Of a DNA stretch of 64,000 nt, positions 32,817 to 39,688 are shown piece by piece. Positions within the stretch are counted from its first letter, which is position 1; each line of letters begins with the position of its first letter. Source of the stretch: CAWIMX01 sp963837345 (GTDB lineage Bacteria; Acidobacteriota; Vicinamibacteria; Vicinamibacterales; CAVVIG01). The notes under the pieces were generated by a model. That model was not told the origin of the DNA, did not search any database, and saw only the letters and a program-made list of their open reading frames with translations. The stretch lies in contig CAWIMX010000001.1 in the NCBI GenBank assembly GCA_963837345.1, positions 1,488,001-1,552,000 on the forward strand. Reading direction: 5' to 3'. Made by a program: the position numbers and the translations under genes.

Positions 32817-35531
32817 TCAGGCCTTGGCGTCCTTCCAGTTGCGGCCGATGCCGATATCCACCGTCAGCGGCACCTCGAGCGTCGCTGCGCCCTCCATCCG
32901 GGCCCGCACCACCGCCGACACGGCGTCGACGTCGGCCTCGGGAACCTCGAACACCAGCTCGTCGTGCACGGTGAGGATCATCCGTGTGCCGGGCCAGTCG
33001 GCGAGCGCGCCGTGCACGTCGATCATCGCGCGTTTCATGATGTCGGCCGCGGTGCCCTGGATCGGCATGTTCACCGTCTCGCGCTCGGCCTGGGACCGGA
33101 CCTGGCCGTTGCGGCTGGTCAGCTCCGGCACCAGGCGCCGGCGCCCGAACATCGTCTTGACCATGCCGGTGGTGCGTGCGTCGGCGAGCGTCCGCTCGAT
33201 GAAGGTCCGGACGCGGGGGAAGCCGGCGAAGTAGGCGTCGATGACTTCCTGGGCGGCCGCCGGTGTCACGCCGATGTCGCGCGCGAGCGTGAACGCCGTC
33301 TTGCCGTAGAGCAGCGCATAGTTGACGATTTTCGCTCGGCGCCGCTGCTCGTGCTTGTCGAAGCCGCTCGTCGGCCCGAAAACCCGGGCCGCCGTTTGAT
33401 CGTGAATGTCGTCGCCGCGGCGGAAGGCCTCGATGAGCGTTTCGTCGCCGGCCAGGTGCGCGAGCACGCGCAGCTCGATCTGCGAGTAGTCGGCCGAGAT
33501 CAGCAGATGCCCGGGGTCGGCGATGAAGGCGCGCCGGATCTCGCGCCCGAGCTCGGTCCGGATCGGAATGTTCTGCAGGTTCGGGTCGCTGCTGCTGAGG
33601 CGTCCGGTGGCCGCCACCGCCTGGTTGAACGTGGTGTGGACCCGGCCGGTATCCGGGTTGACCAGCAGCGGCAGGGCGTCGATGTACGTCCCCTTCAATT
33701 TCTGCAGCTTCCGCCAGTCGAGCACGAGGCGCGGCAGGTCGTGCGAGAGCGCAAGGTCTTCCAGCACCTCGACGGCCGTCGAGGCCGTTCGGGTCTTGCC
33801 GGTCCGCTTCGAGGTCGGCAGCTGCAGCCGCTCGAAGAGCACCTCCGACAACTGCTTCGGCGAGTTGATGTTGAACTCGCCCTTGGCCAGTTCGAAGATT
33901 CGTGTGCCGAGCGACGCCAGTTCGCGCTCGACATGCTGCGACTGGGCGGCGAGCGTCTTTCCGTCGATCCTCACGCCTGCCTGTTCCATCGCCGCCAACA
34001 CCGGGATGAGCGGTCGCTCGAGATCCCGGTAGACGCCGTCGAGCGCTTCCCGCTCGAGCAGGGGCTCGAGACTCCCGGCGAGCTGCAGCGCGAGGTCGGC
34101 GCGCTCGCCGGCGAAGTCGAGCAGGCCGTCGGCGGGCAGATCGGCCAGGCCGAGCGCTCTCGCGCCGCGGCCGCACACGTCTTCTTCCGTCAGCGCCTTG
34201 TAGCCCAGATGTTCGAGCGAGGTGCCCTCGAGCTGATGGCTGGAGCGCGTCGACTCGAGCAGATAGCTGGCCAGCATCGTATCGAGGTCGACTCCGGCGA
34301 GGTCGATCCCTTCGCGCTCGAGCACGATCATGTCGGGCTTGAGGTCGTGGCCGACCTTTCGAATCCGCGCGTCTTCGAGGAGCGGCTGCAGCACCGCCTT
34401 GACGTCAGTCATCGTCATCTGCGGTCCTGCGTGCATGCCCTGGTGGCGCACGGGCACGTAGCGGGCGCGATGGGGCGTGGTGGCGATCGCGAGGCCGACG
34501 AGCTTCGCCCGGACCGCGGCGTCGCAGTCGGGCAGCACGCGAAGCGCCAGGCGCCCGGCCTCGCGAATCTCGCCGGCCAGGGTCTCGAGCTCCTCGCGCG
34601 TCGCGACGAGGCGGTAGTCGCGCTCGGTGGTCTCGGCCGTGGGGGCGAACTCGGTGACGAGCGATCGGAAGCCGAGCTCGCTGAACAGCTCGTAGCAGAG
34701 CGCGCGCGCAGGCCCCGGGTACTTGAAGGCCTGGATGTCGAACGGCACTGGCACGTCGGTCCGGATTCGCAGCAGCTCGCGGCTCCGCCGCGCATCGTCG
34801 GCGTAGGTGAGCAGCCCCTCGCGATACTTCTTCTGGGTGACCTCGCCGGCGCGTTCGAGCAGCGTGTCGAGCGAGCCGAACGTCGTGATGAGCTCCCGCG
34901 CGCCCTTCTCGCCAATCCCGGGGACGCCCTTGACGTTGTCGATCGCGTCGCCCATGAGCGCCAGCACGTCGACGACCTTGTCTGGCGGCACACCGAACTT
35001 CTCGGCCACGCCCCTGGCGTCGTACCACGCGCCCTCGTCGCGCGGGTTGAACACCGAGATGCCGTCGTGGACGAGCTGAAAGAAGTCTTTGTCGCCGGTC
35101 ACGATGGCGACGCGATAGCCGGCCGCGACCGCCTTCGTCGCCAGCGTGCCGATGACATCGTCGGCCTCGAAGCCGGCGTGGGTGAGGATCGGCACGCCGA
35201 GCGCCTCGCAGGCCCGGTGCACCCAGGGAATCTGTTCGGCGAGATCCGGCGGCATGGCCGCACGGTTCGCCTTGTAGTCGGCGGCGAGCGCGTCGCGGAA
35301 CGTCGGACCTGCCAGATCGAACGACGCGGCCATGAACTCGGGCTGATGGTCGGCGATGAGCTTGCGCAGCATGGTCACGAAGCCGTACACCGCGTTCGTG
35401 GACTGGCCGCTCGGACCCGTGAGGCCACGGATCGCATGGTACGCGCGGTACATCTGCGAGCTGCCGTCGATCAGGTACAGCATCGGCGCCGAGGAGGATG
35501 GTGTGGACTTGGGGAAGGGCAGCGGCGTCAT
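32817..35531 (-). CDS. polA: DNA polymerase I
   Basis: A 904-residue family A polymerase for Okazaki-fragment maturation and repair. The N-terminal 5'-3' nuclease domain (about 17-300) has IDGSSQMYRAYHA, DDVIGTLA, VTGDKDFFQLV and the GVPGIGEKGA helix-hairpin-helix. The middle domain has the proofreading fold but lacks the DxE metal site: the strand reads LALRVLPDCD near residue 330. The polymerase domain has motif A SADYSQIELRVLAHL, motif B RRRAKIVNYALLYG and motif C TVHDELVFEVP, so synthesis should be intact. Tyr738 replaces the common Phe of motif B. ATG 35531 lies 18 nt after a minus-strand TATAGT. A start at 35483 (MLYLIDG) is also possible. Confidence 0.95.
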   Translation of the reverse strand: MTPLPFPKSTPSSSAPMLYLIDGSSQMYRAYHAIRGLTGPSGQSTNAVYGFVTMLRKLIADHQPEFMAASFDLAGPTFRDALAADYKANRAAMPPDLAEQIPWVHRACEALGVPILTHAGFEADDVIGTLATKAVAAGYRVAIVTGDKDFFQLVHDGISVFNPRDEGAWYDARGVAEKFGVPPDKVVDVLALMGDAIDNVKGVPGIGEKGARELITTFGSLDTLLERAGEVTQKKYREGLLTYADDARRSRELLRIRTDVPVPFDIQAFKYPGPARALCYELFSELGFRSLVTEFAPTAETTERDYRLVATREELETLAGEIREAGRLALRVLPDCDAAVRAKLVGLAIATTPHRARYVPVRHQGMHAGPQMTMTDVKAVLQPLLEDARIRKVGHDLKPDMIVLEREGIDLAGVDLDTMLASYLLESTRSSHQLEGTSLEHLGYKALTEEDVCGRGARALGLADLPADGLLDFAGERADLALQLAGSLEPLLEREALDGVYRDLERPLIPVLAAMEQAGVRIDGKTLAAQSQHVERELASLGTRIFELAKGEFNINSPKQLSEVLFERLQLPTSKRTGKTRTASTAVEVLEDLALSHDLPRLVLDWRKLQKLKGTYIDALPLLVNPDTGRVHTTFNQAVAATGRLSSSDPNLQNIPIRTELGREIRRAFIADPGHLLISADYSQIELRVLAHLAGDETLIEAFRRGDDIHDQTAARVFGPTSGFDKHEQRRRAKIVNYALLYGKTAFTLARDIGVTPAAAQEVIDAYFAGFPRVRTFIERTLADARTTGMVKTMFGRRRLVPELTSRNGQVRSQAERETVNMPIQGTAADIMKRAMIDVHGALADWPGTRMILTVHDELVFEVPEADVDAVSAVVRARMEGAATLEVPLTVDIGIGRNWKDAKA

Positions 35532-35547
35532 CGGAGGGCAGAAATTT

Positions 35548-35555
35548 GTACTATA
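35548..35555. promoter_or_regulatory. Shared -10-like element GTACTATA between polA and the divergent hypothetical gene
   Basis: GTACTATA gives TATAGT on the minus strand, 18 nt before the polA ATG at 35531. On the plus strand it gives TACTAT (35549-35554), about 13 nt before the GTG at 35568. The same octamer lies in the divergent gap at 12675-12682. Confidence 0.4.
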
Positions 35556-35567
35556 TCATCGCCATTC

Positions 35568-36383
35568 GTGGGGCCACGGAGGCGCAGAGACACTCAACGT
35601 CTGCACACCACAGAGACACGGCGGCAATCTCTTCTCCGTGTCTTCGTGCCCCTGTGGCTGGTCGTCTTTCTCGGTGTCTCCGTGGCAGAGGCCCAGTTCT
35701 TCACCCAGTACCAGTACGAAGAGGACATGTACCTCTCGCTCGACGGCAGCGCCACGCTCTACGTCAACAGCTCGATCCCCGCGCTGGTGGCGCTTCGAGG
35801 CGCCCATCTCGATTCCGACCCCGGCGTGCCGGTCGACGTCGGCGCCGTTCGCGCCTGGTATTCCTCGGGCAACACCCACGTGACTCGCGTCACCACCTCC
35901 CGCCGCCAGGGCCGACGGTTCGTGCACGTGCGGATCAGCGTCGACCACGTCGCGCAGCTCGGCGACATGGTGCCGTTCGCGTGGTCCGAGTATCGATTCG
36001 CGCGCGAGGGCGAGATCTTCGCGTATCGCCAGACCGTCGGTCCGAGCGCGAACGCGCCGGCCCGCGATCCCGGCTGGTCCGGAGCGGAGATCGTCGCGTT
36101 CCGGATTCACGTGCCGAGCCGGGTCGTCTATCACAACGCCGGGGCCGACAATCTGCGGCGCGGCAACATCCTCGTGTGGGAGCAGCCGCTTCGCGAGCGC
36201 CTGCAGGGCGAACCGCTGTTGCTCGAGGCGCGGATGGAGCCGCAGTCGATCCTCTACACCACGCTGTGGCTGTTCGGGCTGACGGGGTTGGGGGTCGTGC
36301 TGATGTTCGCGGGAATTCTGTGGAAGCTGACGAGAAAGAAGCCGGGTGGGCCCGAACGACCCAGACCCACCCGACCCGCCTGA
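35568..36383 (+). CDS. Secreted, C-terminally membrane-anchored protein of unknown function
   Basis: A protein of 271 residues from GTG 35568, or 245 from GTG 35646. The second start gives a cleaner signal peptide (MPLWLVVFLGVSVAEAQ). The mature part starts FFTQYQYEEDMYLSLDGSATLYVN and is a predicted beta-rich extracytoplasmic domain. Near the C-terminus, LYTTLWLFGLTGLGVVLMFAG forms one transmembrane helix followed by a basic tail (KLTRKK), so the domain faces the periplasm. No family is recognised. The first 120 nt coincide with a REP-like repeat, so part of the signal peptide is repeat-derived. The last codons enter a Pro/Arg-rich stretch next to a 9-nt tandem repeat. It is divergent from polA. 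Confidence 0.62.
   Translation: MGPRRRRDTQRLHTTETRRQSLLRVFVPLWLVVFLGVSVAEAQFFTQYQYEEDMYLSLDGSATLYVNSSIPALVALRGAHLDSDPGVPVDVGAVRAWYSSGNTHVTRVTTSRRQGRRFVHVRISVDHVAQLGDMVPFAWSEYRFAREGEIFAYRQTVGPSANAPARDPGWSGAEIVAFRIHVPSRVVYHNAGADNLRRGNILVWEQPLRERLQGEPLLLEARMEPQSILYTTLWLFGLTGLGVVLMFAGILWKLTRKKPGGPERPRPTRPA
35571..35690. repeat. REP-like element overlapping the 5' end of the hypothetical gene
   Basis: GCCACGGAGGCGCAGAGACAC, then CCACAGAGACACGGCGG, followed by the inverted forms CTTCTCCGTGTCTTCGTGCCCCTGTGG and CGGTGTCTCCGTGGC. The order of direct and inverted CCACGGAGACAC motifs is the same as in the units at 43920-45167 and in the element at 63212-63309. Confidence 0.75.
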
Positions 36384-36432
36384 CCTGCCTGACCTACCTG
36401 ACCTACCTGACCTACCTGACCTACCTGACCCT
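36379..36432. repeat. 9-nt tandem repeat CCTGACCTA (6 copies)
   Basis: Six head-to-tail copies of CCTGACCTA, with variants in the first and last unit. They span the TGA stop of the plus-strand hypothetical gene and end 2 nt before the stop codon of TonB receptor 2 (36435-36437, minus strand). More degenerate ACCCGACC units extend a little to the left. Confidence 0.9.
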
Positions 36433-36434
36433 CG

Positions 36435-39343
36435 TCAGAACCTGAAGCCCACGGCGACGGCGAACGTCCGGCCGCCGATGGTGGTGCCGATGGGCGCCGG
36501 GAAGTTCGTGTTGGACGTCGCTTGTCCGAACTTCGAGCCCTTCGTGTAGCCCGTCGCCAGGCCGAGGCTGTCGACGGGGCTGTTCGGATCCTGATTGACC
36601 GTCGTGTTCCAGGCGATCTGCTTCAGGTTGTTGAACAGGTTGTAGATGTCCAGCTTCACCCACGGGCGGAGCGAGCGGAACACCGGCACGTTGTAGTTGA
36701 TGGACGTATCGAACAGCCCATAGCCCTTGAAGAACTCGCTCCCGCGATCGCCGAAGTAGACGTCCTGGCTGTCGGGCTCGTCCGGGATACCCCGCATTCG
36801 CCAGGATGGCCTCCTGCGTGTCGGTGATCGACTGCCCCGTCGCGCGCAGGCTGTAGACCTGCCCCGAATTCACGCGCCAGAGTCCGGATACCGAAGCGTC
36901 GCCGTATCGGCCCAGGTCGGCGCTATAGACGGTCCAGAGACGCAGCTTGTGACGCTGGAAGTCCTGGAGCCGTCCGGTCGGGAACGTCCGCGAGGCGTTG
37001 AAGATCTCCGGGTAGTCGCCGATCTTCGACGTGACGCCCGGTTGGTTCGTCGCCTCGCCTTCGTAGTTGCCATCGTCCTGCAGCATCAGCGTGTAGTGCC
37101 CGTTGACCGACCAGTTCGACCGGATGTCGTAGCGGCCCTGGAAGAGCAGCCCCTGGTACTGCCGGAAGGCGAAGTCGCTGTTGTCGTAGACGATGTTGGT
37201 GAACGTGCCCACGTCGAAGCCATCCTGCACCACGTCGGTCGTGCCGTTCGCGATGTTGATGAAGTCTTCGATGATGTTGTTCGTGTGCCGGTACACGTAC
37301 GTGCCCTCGAGATAGCCTCGCGTCGACACCTGGCCGCCGAGCGACGTCGTGAACTCCTTCGTGATGGGCGACGACAGGCCGTCCTTGAGGCTGACGTTGG
37401 CGGTGGGGAACTGCCCGAACACGGTCACATAATTTGCCGGATCGAAGCCCGGGGCGAAATCGCGCCCCTGACCCGCCGGGCCCGTGTACACGCCGAGGAG
37501 CAGGTTCGGGTTGCCGACGTTCGTTGTTGGCGCCGATCTGCGCTTCGTTGTACCGGCCCGAGTAGTGGCCGTAGGTGACGTGCGCCACGTACTTGCCGTC
37601 GCCGTTGATGTCGTAGGCAAGGGCGAGCCGCGGGACGATCGTGTCGGTGTCGATGCCGATCAGGCCGCCGGTGGCCTTGGTCCGGACGTGCTCGAACCGC
37701 GCACCGACGTCGGCCGACACCTTGTCGGTCAGCGTCCAGTGATCCTGCGCGTAGACGGAGTTGTTGTCCACGTTCAGAATCGCGCCGCGGATGGGCAGCC
37801 AGTGCTCGATGAGCGTGTTGCCCGGGTCGAACACTGGAAGCAGGTGGCCTTCGGCGTCATAAATCGGATCGCCGTTGGCGTCGGTCGCGTAATCCGCGTC
37901 GAAGACGTAGTTGGTCGCCGATTGCGAGTTGCCGCCGGTGTCCTGGCTCCGGTAGAACTCGTAGCCGGTCTTGACCTCGTGCCGGCCGTAGCCCTCGCCG
38001 AACCAGGTGATGCTGCCCGTGAACTGCTTGTTGTTGCGCTCCTCGGGGTCCGTCGCGTCGAAGTACTGCGCGTTGAAGTGCCCCAGCTGCTGCGTCAGCG
38101 TGATCATCGGCGAATCGACGATGTCGGTGAGGCTGCCGCCGGAGTTTTCGAACTTGAAATGACGCTGCGAGAACGCCGCCTCGGCGAGGAGGTTCGGACC
38201 GAGGACGCCGTGATAGTTCGTGTAGTAGTAGTTGTTCGGCAGCGTGCGATCGCCGATGGCGAACTTGTCGATAGTGAACCCGAACGTCGGCCGTTCGGTC
38301 TGGCCGAGCGGGCTGTTCACGAACCCGCCGGTGATGGTGTGGTTCGGGTTGATCGACCCGGTGAGCTTGACCTCGCCGCGTTTGTCGTTGTTCACCTGCG
38401 TGTAAGAGAAGCCGGTGATGTCGAGCGCTCCCGCGACGTTCTGGTTGAAATAGCGGCCGGCCGTGAAGAACCACAGGCGATCCTTGACGAGCGGTCCGCC
38501 GAACGTGCCTTCCCAGCTCTTGTTCAGAATGTCCTTGTGCGTGGAGTCGCTGCTCACTTCGAACGGCGTCTCGGTGCTCCACGACGGGTTCGTGAAGTTG
38601 ACGCGGCCCGTGCCGGTGAACGTGTTCCCGCCGCTCTTCGTGATCGCGTTGATCACACCGCCGCTGAACCGTCCGTACTCGGCGCTGATGCCCGAGGTGA
38701 GCACCTGCGTCTCCTGAATCGCGTCTTCGATGAAGAGGTTCTGCGGAGAGCCGAACAGATTGTCGTTCACGTCGACGCCGTTGATCATGAACACGTTGTC
38801 GAAGGCGAACGCGCCGTTGATCGACACCTGGCCGGTGTTTGGCGTGACGTTGGTCAGGCCAGGTGACAGCTCGGCGATGCCGGCCAGCGTGCGCGACGTC
38901 GCCAGCGAGTTGATCTCCTCGTTCGTGAAGTTCGCGCCGACAATCGGCGTCGCGATCGGCGCCGGCGTCGTCGCCACCACGTTCACTTGCTTCGGACACG
39001 CCCGAGGGCAGCATGGTGACGTTCTGCTCCACCGCCAGGCCGAGCGGCAGGTTGACCGTCCGCTCGATCGGCGCGAAGTTCGACAGCTCGAATCGTACCG
39101 TGTAATCGCCCGGGCGGAAGCGTGCGGAATACATACGACCCGTCGCGCCGGGTGACATCGGTCCGCACGCCCTGGAGCGCCGGAGACTGCGACCGTCACA
39201 ACCACGCCCGGAACGGCCAGGCCCTGCTGATCGTTCACCACTCCACGGATGGTGCCGGACTGAACGCCCTGCGCGAGGGCATGGGTGGCGAGACTGCCCA
39301 GGAGCAGCAGCACACTCGCCAGACGTAGGGATACTTGTCTCAT
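36435..39343 (-). pseudogene. TonB-dependent receptor, Oar-like (five frameshifts in the given sequence)
   Basis: Overlapping frames join into an outer-membrane receptor of about 967 residues. It has a signal peptide MRQVSLRLASVLLLLGSLATHALAQ, a carboxypeptidase-regulatory domain (IRGVVNDQQGLAVPGVVVTV ... VTRRDGSYVFRTLPPGDYTVRFEL), a plug (NGVDVNDNLFGSPQNLFIEDAI) and a barrel ending in FAVAVGFRF. One surplus base at each of about 39191, 39114, 38995, 37523 and 36793 breaks it. The three N-terminal insertions add up to one codon, so the frame is open again afterwards but about 65 residues between them are scrambled. It is either a decaying gene or an intact one with indel errors. AAGGAG lies 11 nt before the ATG. 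A GGTTGTAACATC motif lies 97 nt upstream. Confidence 0.8.
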
Positions 39344-39440
39344 CGCTTCATGATCTCCTTGTGGAATCTGCGGCGAACCGCCGACGGGGTGGGCTGAATC
39401 AGCTCGCGGCGGTGGCCAACTGCAGATTCACTGATTTTCT

Positions 39441-39452
39441 GATGTTACAACC
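39441..39452 (-). promoter_or_regulatory. Conserved GGTTGTAACATC motif upstream of TonB receptor 2
   Basis: On the minus strand GGTTGTAACATC, 97 nt before the start codon at 39343. It shares 11 bases with the copy before TonB receptor 1. CAGTGAG lies just upstream, as CAGTGACG does in the third copy. Confidence 0.5.
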
Positions 39453-39627
39453 GGCTCACTGGGAGCCCGGGTGCGATCCTCTCGGCGGGCGCAAAATGTG
39501 GGGACGAACAGGCCTCAAATTCAAAAGAATGGACGCGCGACTACAATCGCGTAGATCTAGAGGCCGAATTATTGTGTAATCCTGAGATACCCCCTACCAC
39601 GGCAATATAGGTCCACTCGAGATAAGT

Positions 39628-39661
39628 TCCGGCGGGCCCCATCACTTTGTGGCCCGCCGGA
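39628..39661 (-). terminator. Hairpin after TonB receptor 3
   Basis: TCCGGCGGGCC pairs perfectly with GGCCCGCCGGA (11 bp, 12-nt loop) 28 nt beyond the receptor stop at 39689. No U-run follows on either strand, so it may be a weak or Rho-assisted terminator or an mRNA-end stabiliser. Confidence 0.55.
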
Positions 39662-39688
39662 CCATTCATTCGCCTCATTCGCCGAAAG

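Larger units (their letters stand above)
39344..39688. other. 345-nt intergenic region between TonB receptors 2 and 3
   Basis: No coding frame here looks real. The left part (to about 39470) is the upstream region of TonB receptor 2, with its ribosome site and the GATGTTACAACC motif. The right part is the 3' region of TonB receptor 3, with a perfect 11-bp hairpin at 39628-39661. The 39470-39620 stretch is less GC-rich than its surroundings and holds no recognisable feature. Confidence 0.6.

Noticed and set aside
32805..36383. A 1,192-codon open frame antisense to polA
   Set aside because: Its first 920 codons are the mirror of polA and resemble no protein. Only the last part, after the repeat at 35571, is a credible gene.
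36435..39343. Programmed ribosomal frameshifting in the TonB receptor genes
   Set aside because: Five separate sites would be needed in one gene. The sites differ in sequence and no shared slippery heptamer with a downstream pseudoknot is evident. Indels are simpler.
39343..39351. Three-codon upstream ORF (ATG AAG CGA TGA) overlapping the start of TonB receptor 2
   Set aside because: The AAGGAG site is only 3 nt from the first ATG but 11 nt from the main one, so the short frame is probably not translated.
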